A stretch of DNA of 64,000 nt, from assembly GCA_039591615.1 (NCBI GenBank), contig JBDHDH010000004.1:8775-72774 (forward strand), given 5' to 3'. The DNA is from JBDHDH01 sp039591615 (GTDB taxonomy: Bacteria; Gemmatimonadota; Gemmatimonadetes; Gemmatimonadales; GWC2-71-9). This document shows positions 18,628 through 27,377 of the stretch, piece by piece (position 1 is the stretch's first letter; the number at the start of each line of letters is the position of its first letter). Below the pieces are notes generated by a model, which saw only the letters and a list, made by a program, of their open reading frames with translations, did not search any database and was not told where the DNA came from. Position numbers and translations under genes: made by a program.

Positions 18628-19659
18628 TCAGGGTTCCTCCGCAAACGCGAGGGCCCGATCGGCGACAACCCGAACCGCGTCACCGTGCTGCGCCGCGTGA
18701 ACGGGCGCCTCCACCTCGAGCACAGCGTCACCCACGCGAACCTGGAAGTACGCTCGCGCACCCGTGTACCGACGCACTGCGATTGTCCCGCTGATCCCCT
18801 CCTCGGCGAAGCGAATCGATTCGGGCCGCACCACCACCGTCACTCGAGTGCCTGGCTTCACGGGTGCTGGTGTCTCCACAGTCCATTCGCCACCGACATC
18901 GAGTTTCGCTCGGTTCGGCGTGACCAACGTTGCCGACAGCGTGCTGGCTCGCCCGACGAAAGTGGCGACGAAGCGCGTCCGCGGTCGTTCGTAAAGCTCG
19001 GGTGGCGTCCCGGCTTGCTCCAGGCGACCATCCCGCAACACGGCCACCCTGTCACCGAGAGCGAACGCTTCTTCCTGTTCGTGCGTCACCAGCACGGTCG
19101 TTACACCGGTCTTCTCGAGGGCTGCCCGCAGCTCGCGGCGCGTCCGCTCCCGCAGACCGGGGTCGAGATTGGAGAGCGGCTCATCCAGCAGGAGGACTCG
19201 CGGTTCGGGGGCCAACGCACGAGCCACCGCAACCCGCTGCTGCTGACCGCCGGAGAGCTCGGTCACCTTCCGTTGCTCGAAACCCGCAAGATCGACCAGC
19301 GCCAGCATCTCGGCGATCCGCCCGTTGCGGTCCGTCGGTGTCCCGCGTTTCGCGAGACCAAAGGCCACGTTCTCGGCCACGGTGAGGTGTGGGAAGAGGG
19401 CGTAGTGTTGAAAGACCATGCCGAAGCGCCGTTGCGCTGGGGGGAGACGGGTGACCTCGCGTCCGTCGACGAGGATAGCTCCCTGATCCGGACGTTCGAA
19501 TCCGGCCAGCAAACGCAACGTCGTGGTCTTGCCACTGCCACTGGGACCCAGCAACGCGAGCACACTCCCCCGACGAACAGATACCGAGAGCTTCTCTACC
19601 GCGGTGTGCTCCGCGAAGCACTTCGTGAGATCTCTGAGCTCGAGGAAGGCCTCCGGCAT
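18628..19659 (-). CDS. Fe3+-type ABC transporter ATP-binding protein
   Basis: The 343-residue ATPase has Walker A GPSGSGKTT (about 36-44), signature LSGGQQQRVAVARAL (about 132-146), Walker B VLLLDEPLSNLD and switch His in VTHEQEEA. A C-terminal TOBE-type domain of about 100 residues is typical of MalK/FbpC-class importers. Its ATG directly follows the TGA of the binding-protein gene (TGAATG), showing coupling. Confidence 0.92.
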   Translation of the reverse strand: MPEAFLELRDLTKCFAEHTAVEKLSVSVRRGSVLALLGPSGSGKTTTLRLLAGFERPDQGAILVDGREVTRLPPAQRRFGMVFQHYALFPHLTVAENVAFGLAKRGTPTDRNGRIAEMLALVDLAGFEQRKVTELSGGQQQRVAVARALAPEPRVLLLDEPLSNLDPGLRERTRRELRAALEKTGVTTVLVTHEQEEAFALGDRVAVLRDGRLEQAGTPPELYERPRTRFVATFVGRASTLSATLVTPNRAKLDVGGEWTVETPAPVKPGTRVTVVVRPESIRFAEEGISGTIAVRRYTGARAYFQVRVGDAVLEVEAPVHAAQHGDAVRVVADRALAFAEEP

Positions 19660-20751
19660 TCAGCGCGCCACCGCCGCTGCCCCGCGACCGCGGACGTGGC
19701 GGTCCCAATAGTCCATCCACTCGGAGTCCCGACGGCTCAGGAGTTCCCAGTCGATTTGGGCGGGGACGAGCTGCTCCCGCACACGCCGCGCCCAGCTTGG
19801 GAGCGAGTCGCCCGGCAGGTCGATGCGGGCAGGCAACCGATACGTCTCTCGGGCAGCCAGGAGCTGTAATTCCCGTGACCCCACCCAATCGATGAACCGA
19901 CGGGCCGCTTCGGGATGCTTCGCTCCTCGCACGAGCGCGATGGCATCCTCGATGACGGGTGTCCCGCTGGGTGGCAAGTTGTAGCCGAAGGGACTGCCCT
20001 TGTCCGCCTCCACCAAGATGTCCGGGAGATCCCACAGGGTGACAACGCCCTCTTGCCGCAGGAGCTTCTGGTGGAGCAGCGCCGGATTGAAGACATACTC
20101 TCTCGTCTGGGCGTCGAGCCGTCTGAGCCACCGGAATCCCGCCGCCGTGTCGCCAGTGGCTCGGATCCCGCGCTCGACGATCATGCCGAAGATCGTTCGC
20201 ATCGTGCCTGAGGCCAGCGGCTCGCGAATAATCACTTGCCCGCGCCACCGGGGGGCGAGTACGTCATCCCAATCCCTCGGAGCTTCGTCCTCGGACAACG
20301 CCGTGGAGTTGTAGGCGATCACCGCCGGGGTTTCGTACGCGGCGAAATACAGGCCGCTTGGCCCTTGCGCGCGGGCCGGAATCGCATCGGCCCAGGAAGG
20401 ACGGTACGCGACCAACAGCGATTCCGCCGCGGCCCGACGAAACAGTGTCGAGGGCCCACCGAACCATACGTCGGCCTGCGGATTGGCCCGCTCCGAGCGG
20501 ATGCGGTCGAGCGCGTCCTGGGATCCCATGTCCAGCCATCGGACGTCGACGTCGACATTTGCCTCCTCGAAACGCGTCTCCGTCAGCTCCAGCAGGTCAC
20601 GACCGTGAGGGGAGTACACCACCACGGGCGTTCTCCCGTCGCCGCAACTCGTGAGGGCCGCGGCCTCGATTACCAGGGCGAGCACCGACGGACGGAGAGA
20701 CGAGAGAACAGCGGACCGCCAGACGGTCAACCTATTGCGCATGCGTGGCAC
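19660..20751 (-). CDS. Fe3+-type ABC transporter substrate-binding lipoprotein
   Basis: The 363-residue extracytoplasmic binding protein has a signal segment ending in lipobox ALTSC (Cys at about 36). The body starts VVVYSPHGRDLLELTETRFE, the usual opening of FbpA/AfuA-type proteins (periplasmic binding protein cluster for iron, thiamine and phosphonates). A run of Trp/Tyr/Asp residues follows, but I cannot tell iron from another ligand. The start overlaps the PIG-L stop by 20 bp; a second ATG at 20742 would cut the overlap to 11 bp. Confidence 0.88.
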   Translation of the reverse strand: MPRMRNRLTVWRSAVLSSLRPSVLALVIEAAALTSCGDGRTPVVVYSPHGRDLLELTETRFEEANVDVDVRWLDMGSQDALDRIRSERANPQADVWFGGPSTLFRRAAAESLLVAYRPSWADAIPARAQGPSGLYFAAYETPAVIAYNSTALSEDEAPRDWDDVLAPRWRGQVIIREPLASGTMRTIFGMIVERGIRATGDTAAGFRWLRRLDAQTREYVFNPALLHQKLLRQEGVVTLWDLPDILVEADKGSPFGYNLPPSGTPVIEDAIALVRGAKHPEAARRFIDWVGSRELQLLAARETYRLPARIDLPGDSLPSWARRVREQLVPAQIDWELLSRRDSEWMDYWDRHVRGRGAAAVAR

Positions 20752-23260
20752 TCAATCCAAGCAGGTTGAGGAACACGCGATACGCCCCCGGCACACCGGC
20801 CGGCAGCGCACGGAAGAAGCTCAGGCCCGTGTAGATGTACGTTCCTTGGCCGTACCGAGCGACGAGCAGCGCTCCACGGACGGGCTCCCCGCCCGGGTCC
20901 GCCATCGCGAGGAGCGGCTCAAACGCAGCATCCCACGAGCGGGGGAAATACAGTCCGCGTTCCTGCGGCCACCCCTGCCAATCCTCATCGTTGATCAGAT
21001 TGGGACTCACGAACGCTGGATGGGTCCGATCGAGGATGCGCACCGGCGTCGTCTCGTCGGTAATGCGGTCGTGGGGGCGGGCGATTTCCAATGAATACGG
21101 CGCAAACCCGCCACGGACGAACTGGTATTGCTGATACTGCACGAGCACTAGCCCACCCCGCTCCACATACTCGAGCAGTCGATCATTGTGGCGCGCCAAC
21201 GCGGAGTCTGCTTCGTACGCTCGGCTCCCGATGACGATCGCGTCGTACAGCGCCAGATCGTCACCGGCGAGATCCTGGGCGTCGAGAAGATCGAGTGGGA
21301 CCCCAATGCCCCGTAACGCCTCCGGAACCCGGTCCGACGCCCCTCGCACGTACCCAACACGCCGAACGGTCGGCAACGTGATGGGTGCAATATGAATCGC
21401 TGCGCGCGCGGGGCGGAGCCACGACACCGGACGAATATGCGGGTACGTGATGTCGTGGATGCCATGGTCGAACAGGCGCCCATCGCTGGTCCGCGCCACC
21501 ACGCGTGCGGACACGGATTGCCGCTCCACACCGAGCGGACGTTCGACCGTGAACGCGTACGAGCGACGCTCGCCAAGTCGCTCGAGCCGGAACGGCTGGT
21601 CCTCGGGGACGGGCCATCCGTCGACGACGAACCGAAGAGACCCCGTGAGCGTATCGGGGACATTGGCCGTCAGCGTGACGCTGAGTGTCTTCGACCGCGG
21701 GCCGGCGCTGGACCACACGAGCGTCCGGGGGGCCACCCGCACATCGACTGCAGGCACGATGCGCAAGGGTCTGCGGATCTCGCCGACGGCCTGTTCCCGG
21801 AAACGATGGGTGATCTCTCGACTCAGGTGCACCGTCACACCGTCGATCTGCACGCGGGCCACCGCGGCCATGAGCGGCGGTCCGAACGGCAACCCGCGCT
21901 CCTCCGGACGGGCGGCGCTCCAGTCGTACAGCTCGCCACGCAAAGGAGCGGCGAGAAAGTAGGGCTGCGTCAGGGATGCAGTGGCGCTGACCCGATGAGT
22001 GGTGCGCAAGGTCTCCAACGTCCCTGGTTCGAGGCGCGCTCCCAAGAACGCCACCCGAGCGGAGGAGGCGGCTTCGCTCGCCGGGGCGATCTCGGCCCCC
22101 CGAGCCGGCAGCACCGTGATATCCTCGATGACCACCTCGAGCGGACCGCCGTTGTACAGGTCGACTCGCACGTCGAACGTCTGGCCGGGAACGAGGTCGG
22201 CGTGGGACGCCGTCGCGTCGAGCACGAGCCCCGCGGCGACGGTGAGCGCCTCCTCGAGCAATCGCCGTCGGTCGTCAGGTAGACCGTCGCGCCGCGCCCG
22301 TCGCAACGCCGCCAGCAGTGGTTGAACCGCATCGGCGAGTCGCTTTGGTGACAACTCTGCTCGCAACGAGTCGCCAAACAGGGCGGCCCACGAGGTATCC
22401 CGCGGGATTCCGTCAAAGAGCCGTTGGTCAGCGCCGTGCTCGACCCGGCTCTCGAGCCGCGCGAAGCGCGTTCGCGCCGGACCTGTCGGTTGGAGCACAC
22501 CGAAGTCCTGCGACCGGTGCTGGCTCCGGCTGGCCATGGCGATCTGATGGTGGGTCCTTCCACTCCGCGGGTCGAGGCCACCCGTTGGCAGCACGAGAGT
22601 CGTGGCAGCGGAGTCGAACCGGGTAGAGCGATACAGCTTGAGGGGCGTCCACGGGGCGAGTCGTTCTTCACTGCCCAGCTCAGAGAAAGCCATTGAATCA
22701 CCGGCGATGGCAAACGCGCGGCGGGCGAGCAGCGCCGATAGGCGATGTTGACCGTGCCCGTCTCGCGCCGTGCCGGAGAAGGCCGCCACCATCACGTGCG
22801 GCCGGAAGCGGCGCACCACCCGCACGACGTCCTTCAAAACCGAATCGGGGAGCCAGTTTCGTTCCGTTTCGTCGAGCGACCGCGTATATCCGAAATCGAA
22901 GGCACGCGTAAAGAATTGATCGGCGCCGTCGATGGCCCGGGCTGCTTGCAGCTCTCGCGAGCGGAGCAGACCGAGGGCGATGCCGAGCTCAGAACCCAGG
23001 AGGTTTTGCCCCCCCTCGCCCCGGGAGAGGGAGAGATACGCTGACTCGGCACCGAACCCCCGCTCCATGAGGGCGAGGAGGGCGGTGTCCTCGTCGTCCG
23101 GATGCGCGCCGACCACCAGCACCCGACGAGGCTCCGCGAGTCGCTGGAGCAGGGCGTCGAGGGTAACGATGCCACCCGTGGAGGGAGGTGCCAGCTGCGC
23201 GGTGATCGGTGAGCTCACGGCACCGAAGAGCCCGAAAAGAACCGTGACGCTACGCGGCAT
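20732..23260 (-). CDS. Secreted PIG-L family deacetylase fused to a GATase-like C-terminal domain
   Basis: Zinc-dependent N-acetylglucosamine-type deacetylase domain at about 45-250 with the metal motif GAHPDDE (51-57), followed by beta-sandwich regions (about 420-640) and a C-terminal part (about 660-842). That last part has VIGSRAYEAD, a Gly-rich strand and ARYGQGTYIYTGL, which resembles glutamine-amidotransferase-like or ThuA-like domains. The start at 23260 gives 842 residues with a signal peptide (MPRSVTVLFGLFGAVSSPITAQ) and overlaps the previous gene by 11 bp. A longer frame upstream lies inside that gene. Likely acts on a cell-surface or external amino sugar conjugate. Confidence 0.88.
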   Translation of the reverse strand: MPRSVTVLFGLFGAVSSPITAQLAPPSTGGIVTLDALLQRLAEPRRVLVVGAHPDDEDTALLALMERGFGAESAYLSLSRGEGGQNLLGSELGIALGLLRSRELQAARAIDGADQFFTRAFDFGYTRSLDETERNWLPDSVLKDVVRVVRRFRPHVMVAAFSGTARDGHGQHRLSALLARRAFAIAGDSMAFSELGSEERLAPWTPLKLYRSTRFDSAATTLVLPTGGLDPRSGRTHHQIAMASRSQHRSQDFGVLQPTGPARTRFARLESRVEHGADQRLFDGIPRDTSWAALFGDSLRAELSPKRLADAVQPLLAALRRARRDGLPDDRRRLLEEALTVAAGLVLDATASHADLVPGQTFDVRVDLYNGGPLEVVIEDITVLPARGAEIAPASEAASSARVAFLGARLEPGTLETLRTTHRVSATASLTQPYFLAAPLRGELYDWSAARPEERGLPFGPPLMAAVARVQIDGVTVHLSREITHRFREQAVGEIRRPLRIVPAVDVRVAPRTLVWSSAGPRSKTLSVTLTANVPDTLTGSLRFVVDGWPVPEDQPFRLERLGERRSYAFTVERPLGVERQSVSARVVARTSDGRLFDHGIHDITYPHIRPVSWLRPARAAIHIAPITLPTVRRVGYVRGASDRVPEALRGIGVPLDLLDAQDLAGDDLALYDAIVIGSRAYEADSALARHNDRLLEYVERGGLVLVQYQQYQFVRGGFAPYSLEIARPHDRITDETTPVRILDRTHPAFVSPNLINDEDWQGWPQERGLYFPRSWDAAFEPLLAMADPGGEPVRGALLVARYGQGTYIYTGLSFFRALPAGVPGAYRVFLNLLGLSATHAQ

Positions 23261-23903
23261 CACGGGCGACGACGATGCTCCGCAGGCGCTCTGCGCTCGG
23301 GTCGTCTTTTTCGGCGAACGGTCGCGGATGACCCCCGGCGTCCGGGACCACGTGAGGACATACGAATTCGAGCCTCCGAGCCTGGATGCGGTCGTGCACC
23401 GCGTGCGTGCACACCGGCGCCGCCACCAGAATCTTGGCCGGATCCAGGGCACGGACGGCCCTGGAGGCGGCCAGGACCTTCCACGGAGCGGTAACCGGGC
23501 CATCCACGAGGACGACCTCGGCACCTTCCACCATGCGGATGGGGCGGTGGCCGCGATAGAGGAGACGTTCTGTCTTCACGGCTCGCCGTGCTTTCTCAAT
23601 GGCCTCCGTGAGGGCCCCCATGAGGCCGAAGCGGGGCTGAAACGCCGGATCCAGCTCGGCGTCGGCGTCTTCCGCCACCGCACCGATGATGCCGAGTCCC
23701 GTCAACCGCACAAAAGAGGACACGATGACGTCGAACTCCGACCCCAGCACCTTCGCTGCATGAAAGGCGATCTCCACGCCACGCGGCGTCACGCCAACCA
23801 TGACGGCTGGCCGGGTCACGCGGCGGTACAGCCAGCGGCCCAGCTCGGCCCCAGCATGCGAGCGCGACTGAAAGAGCGGTGCGGGTGGCGGTGAGGAGGT
23901 CAT
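23250..23903 (-). CDS. Phosphoribosyltransferase-like protein with degenerate PRPP motif
   Basis: The 217-residue protein resembles the type I PRTases often annotated as predicted phosphoribosyltransferases (fold segments VGVTPRGVEIAFHAAKVLG and ILVAAPVCTHAV). The normal PRPP loop with two acidic residues and TGxT is replaced by EVVLVDGPVTAPWK (129-142), so catalysis is doubtful. It opens a six-gene minus-strand operon. The promoter (TGCTATAAT) ends only 12 nt before the ATG, giving an almost leaderless message. Confidence 0.75.
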   Translation of the reverse strand: MTSSPPPAPLFQSRSHAGAELGRWLYRRVTRPAVMVGVTPRGVEIAFHAAKVLGSEFDVIVSSFVRLTGLGIIGAVAEDADAELDPAFQPRFGLMGALTEAIEKARRAVKTERLLYRGHRPIRMVEGAEVVLVDGPVTAPWKVLAASRAVRALDPAKILVAAPVCTHAVHDRIQARRLEFVCPHVVPDAGGHPRPFAEKDDPSAERLRSIVVARDAA

Positions 23904-24215
23904 CGTGTCAAGCGAATTATAGCATGCACGCCAGCTGTCAGGTGCTGGGGGCAGTGGCAGGGGTGGCGACGGGGGATCGCCGGGATGCACGGCCCTCCAC
24001 CCAGTCCTCACTGCTGGCAGCCGGGATACCCGTGCCCAACACGGCCGGCACGCCACCCGACACCAGAAATCCGTAGCGCCGTGGCATGCGCTCTGCCATA
24101 TTGATGAAGTGTGCGCTGGGACACGGCACGACCCGTCGTGGGTCAGCCAATTGGGTCGCGTGACTCAAGGCTCTATGAAACTCTAAGGCACGAAGCGCGA
24201 AGGTCGGAAGATAGA
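23904..24215. promoter_or_regulatory. 312-bp divergent promoter region
   Basis: Between the PRTase-like gene (minus) and the acyl-CoA dehydrogenase gene (plus). It holds the extended -10 box at 23916-23921 for the minus operon and a GGAAG ribosome site for the plus gene. A short minus-strand open frame (23938-24231) crosses both promoters and matches nothing I recognise, so I do not call it. Confidence 0.5.
23916..23921 (-). promoter_or_regulatory. Extended -10 box (TGC-TATAAT)
   Basis: Reading the minus strand, TGCTATAAT is a consensus extended -10 element. A CTGACA hexamer lies 14 nt upstream, a rather short spacer. Only 12 nt separate the box from the ATG at 23903, so transcription would start about 5-6 nt before the codon. 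Confidence 0.6.
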
Positions 24216-26087
24216 ATGACATCGGCTGCACCGGCGAAGACGACGGGCGAGCGCCATGTCAGTGAACAGGAAGCTCGCCAGGTTGCTGAGGCTGCGCGCC
24301 AGACCGAGTGGACGGCGCCCAGCTTCATCCGCGAATTGTTTGATGGCAAGATCCACCTCGACCTCGTCCATCCCTTCCCCCGCATCGACGAACGCGATCT
24401 CCAACGTGCCAGACCCTGGCTCGACGAGCTGGAGAAGTTCCTGCGAGAGAACGTGGATGCAGAGAAGATCGACAACGAACACAAAGTCCCGCGTCACGTC
24501 ATCGACGGACTGGCAAGACTGGGCTGTTTTGGCATCAAGATCCCGAGGGAATATGGAGGCCTCGGATTCAACCAGTCGATCTACAATCGCGCGGTCTCCC
24601 TCGCGTCCAGCGCCGAGGGGTCGATCGGCGTGCTCCTCTCGGCGCACCAATCCATCGGCGTCCCCCAGCCCCTCAAACTCTTCGGTACGCCCGAGCAGAA
24701 GAAGAAGTACTTTCCGCGCCTCGCCAATGGCGAGATCAGCGCCTTCGCGCTCACGGAACAGAGTGTGGGGAGTGACCCGGCGCGGATGAGCACTACTGCG
24801 GTGCCGGACGAGGACGGCAAGACCTACATCCTCAACGGCGAGAAGCTGTGGTGCACGAACGGCACCATCGCCGACATCATGGTGGTGATGGCCCGAACGG
24901 GAGAGCGCGGTATCACGGCCTTCATCGTCGAGGCGAACTGGCCGGGCGTGGAAGTCGTGCACCGCTGTCACTTCATGGGTCTCCACGGCATCGAGAACGG
25001 GGTCGTCCGCTTCACCAACGTGCGCGTGCCCAAGGAGAACATCCTCTGGGCAGAGGGGAAGGGACTCAAGCTCGCCCTCATCACGCTCAATACGGGCCGA
25101 TTGACGCTCCCGGCTACCTCGGCAGCGGCCGCGAAGGCGTGCCTCGGTATCGCCCGGCGGTTCTGCCAGGGGCGGGTCCAGTGGGGGCACCCTATCGGCA
25201 AACATGACGCGATCGCCCAAAAGCTGGGGCGCCTCGCGGCCACGACGTTCGCCATGGAAGCTGTTGCGGACCTTTCAGCTCTCATGGCCGATCAGGGCAA
25301 GTTCGATATCCGTCTCGAGGCCGCCACGGCCAAGATGTGGAACACCGAGCAGGGCTGGAAGCTCATCGACGACACGCTCCAGATCCGCAGTGGCCGTGGC
25401 TACGAGCGGTCCGAGAGCCTGCGGGCTCGCGGCGAGCGACCGGAGCCTATCGAACGAATGATGCGCGATTTCCGCATCAACATGATCTTCGAAGGCTCCA
25501 GCGAGATCATGCGGCTCTTTATTGCACGCGAGGTGGTGGATACACATCTCAAAGTTGCGGGCGCCATCGCGGACCCGAAGACCTCGTTTGCGCAGAAGGT
25601 TCCCGCGTTCATCCGAGCCGGCCTCTACTACCTCTTCTGGTATCCAACTCGGTGGCTCGGCTGGGGCTGGTGGCCTCGCTACAATGAGTTCGGCAAGCTG
25701 GCCAGACACCTGCGCTATGTCAGCAGACGGTCGCGCCGCCTCGCCCGATCGCTATTCCACGCGATCGTCCGATTCGGCCCCAAGCTCGAGAGGCGTCAGT
25801 CGATCTTGTTCCGTCTGGTGGAGGTCGGTGCCGAGCTCTTTGCCATGACCGCCGCCTGTTCTCGCGCACAGATGCTCCAGACGAGCAAGGATCCCGAGGA
25901 GCGGGCGCGCGCGGCCGCGGCGATACATCTGGCCGACGCGTTCTGCCAGCTGGCCCGCCGTCGTATCGAGGAGCGCTTCGACCGCCTCTTCAACAACGAC
26001 GACGTCGCGATGTACAAGACTGCCCAAAGGGTCATGGCGGACGAGGCCCGTTGGCTGGAAAAGGGCGATATCATCGAGCCGGCCTGA
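24216..26087 (+). CDS. Acyl-CoA dehydrogenase (long-chain, VLCAD/ACAD9-like with C-terminal extension)
   Basis: FAD flavoenzyme for the first step of fatty-acid beta-oxidation. The 623 residues, longer than the ~380 of short-chain enzymes, include the substrate/FAD stretch ISAFALTEQSVGSDPARMST (about 177-196), GRGYERSE near 390 at the place of the catalytic Glu region, and RDFRINMIFEGSSEIMRLFI (about 415). A helical C-terminal extension from about 460 is like that used for membrane association in VLCAD-type enzymes. The ATG at 24216 with GGAAG upstream was preferred over a longer open frame. Confidence 0.92.
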   Translation: MTSAAPAKTTGERHVSEQEARQVAEAARQTEWTAPSFIRELFDGKIHLDLVHPFPRIDERDLQRARPWLDELEKFLRENVDAEKIDNEHKVPRHVIDGLARLGCFGIKIPREYGGLGFNQSIYNRAVSLASSAEGSIGVLLSAHQSIGVPQPLKLFGTPEQKKKYFPRLANGEISAFALTEQSVGSDPARMSTTAVPDEDGKTYILNGEKLWCTNGTIADIMVVMARTGERGITAFIVEANWPGVEVVHRCHFMGLHGIENGVVRFTNVRVPKENILWAEGKGLKLALITLNTGRLTLPATSAAAAKACLGIARRFCQGRVQWGHPIGKHDAIAQKLGRLAATTFAMEAVADLSALMADQGKFDIRLEAATAKMWNTEQGWKLIDDTLQIRSGRGYERSESLRARGERPEPIERMMRDFRINMIFEGSSEIMRLFIAREVVDTHLKVAGAIADPKTSFAQKVPAFIRAGLYYLFWYPTRWLGWGWWPRYNEFGKLARHLRYVSRRSRRLARSLFHAIVRFGPKLERRQSILFRLVEVGAELFAMTAACSRAQMLQTSKDPEERARAAAAIHLADAFCQLARRRIEERFDRLFNNDDVAMYKTAQRVMADEARWLEKGDIIEPA

Positions 26088-26096
26088 AGGGCCGGC
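26078..26096. terminator. Bidirectional hairpin between converging genes
   Basis: GCCGGCC-TGAAG-GGCCGGC, a perfect 7-bp stem with 5-nt loop that includes the acyl-CoA dehydrogenase TGA. It lies in the short gap between two converging genes and can serve both strands. Confidence 0.65.
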
Positions 26097-26102
26097 GCAA
26101 GC

Positions 26103-27377
26103 CTAAACCGCTTCAAGCGCCTGCTTCACGTCCGCGATGATGTCCTCATAGTGCTCTACCCCGACCGAAAGGCGAACCATCGACTGGCTGATTCCCATGC
26201 GCTGCTGTTCGTCGACGGGAACGTCTGCGTGGGTCATGGTAGCAGGATGTTCGGCAAGCGACTCGGTTCCGCCCAAACTCACCGCGAGCTTGATCAACTT
26301 GAGGGCGTTCAGAAAGTGAAATGCCGCTGGCTGTCCGCCGTCCACGCCAAATGAGATCAGAGAGCCCGGCGCGGCGCATTGGCGGCGGTACATGTCGAAC
26401 ATCGGATGATCCTCGGTAAGTAGCCCGAGGTAGTTGACGTCACGCACCTTGGGGTGATCATTCAGGAAGTCGGCGACGTACCGCGCATTCTTCATCTGCG
26501 CGGTCATCCGCATCTTGAGTGTCTCGAGGCTCCGCAGCAGCAACCACCCAGTCCACGGCCCGGCCATCGTCCCCATGAACGTGCGCAGAGTACGCACGTG
26601 TTCGAGCACCTCCCGTGGGCCAAGAGCGGCCCCTGCAATCACGTCGCTGTGCCCACCGATGAACTTGGTAGCCGAGTAGAGCACGAGGTCCGCGCCGTGC
26701 TTGAGAGGATGCTGCCAGAGCGGGCCAAGGAAGGTGTTGTCCACCATGACGATAGGTGGTCTCTCGCCGGCATGCAGCGTATGAATCAGATCCGCCGCCC
26801 CTTGAATATCCACTAGTGCGTTGGTGGGGTTGGCCGGCGTCTCCAAGAGTGCCGCAGTCACATGCCGACCGAAAACGCGCTCACGGAGAATGGGCCCGAA
26901 CTCCGACACCGGTGCGCCGGCTGGAAACCCCACGGGGGTGACATCGAACCTGGGGAGGAAGTGCTTGATGAAATAGTCTGATCCACCATAGAGCGGCTCG
27001 CTGTGTATCACGACGTCACCGGGTCTGACGAAAGCCAGCAGGCTCGTCGCGATGGCTGCCATGCCGCTCTCGAAGACTGCTGCAGCCTCGGCGCCATCCC
27101 ACAAGGTGAGGCGGTCCTCGAGGACCTCGAGGTCCGGATTGTTGAGGCGGCTATAGATGAGTCCCAGGTGCTCTCGCGGACCCTTTTCCCGAAGCCCGTA
27201 CGCAATCTCGAAGAACGCTTTCCCTGCCTCGGCGCTCTCGAAGACGAACGTCGACGTTTGAAAGATCGGACACTTGATAGCACCTTCGGAGAGCATCGGG
27301 TCATACCCGTAGCTCATCATCAGGCTTTCAGGCCGTAATTCCTGGCCGGCGATCCGGGATTCTTTGTAGTCGGGCAC
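26103..27377 (-). CDS. Cys/Met metabolism PLP-dependent enzyme (cystathionine gamma-synthase / methionine gamma-lyase family)
   Basis: PLP enzyme of sulfur amino-acid metabolism, 424 residues. The Schiff-base Lys lies in YSATKFIGGHSDVIAG (about 232-247) and the phosphate-binding region in AAVFESGMAAI. The long N-terminal part (RPESLMMSYGYDP) and the IAYGLREKGPREHLG insertion point to the subgroup containing methionine gamma-lyase and O-acetylhomoserine enzymes; exact reaction is open. GTG start at 27377 has AGGAG six bases upstream. The ~260 nt upstream are highly structured and may be a regulatory leader. Confidence 0.9.
   Translation of the reverse strand: MPDYKESRIAGQELRPESLMMSYGYDPMLSEGAIKCPIFQTSTFVFESAEAGKAFFEIAYGLREKGPREHLGLIYSRLNNPDLEVLEDRLTLWDGAEAAAVFESGMAAIATSLLAFVRPGDVVIHSEPLYGGSDYFIKHFLPRFDVTPVGFPAGAPVSEFGPILRERVFGRHVTAALLETPANPTNALVDIQGAADLIHTLHAGERPPIVMVDNTFLGPLWQHPLKHGADLVLYSATKFIGGHSDVIAGAALGPREVLEHVRTLRTFMGTMAGPWTGWLLLRSLETLKMRMTAQMKNARYVADFLNDHPKVRDVNYLGLLTEDHPMFDMYRRQCAAPGSLISFGVDGGQPAAFHFLNALKLIKLAVSLGGTESLAEHPATMTHADVPVDEQQRMGISQSMVRLSVGVEHYEDIIADVKQALEAV

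Noticed and set aside
19490..19505. tRNA-like T-loop (GTTCGAATCC)
   Set aside because: It lies inside the ABC ATPase coding sequence and no acceptor or anticodon stem can be formed around it.
23938..24231. Small minus-strand gene of up to 97 residues between the PRTase-like and acyl-CoA dehydrogenase genes
   Set aside because: It covers both promoters, has no recognised motif and no clear ribosome site.
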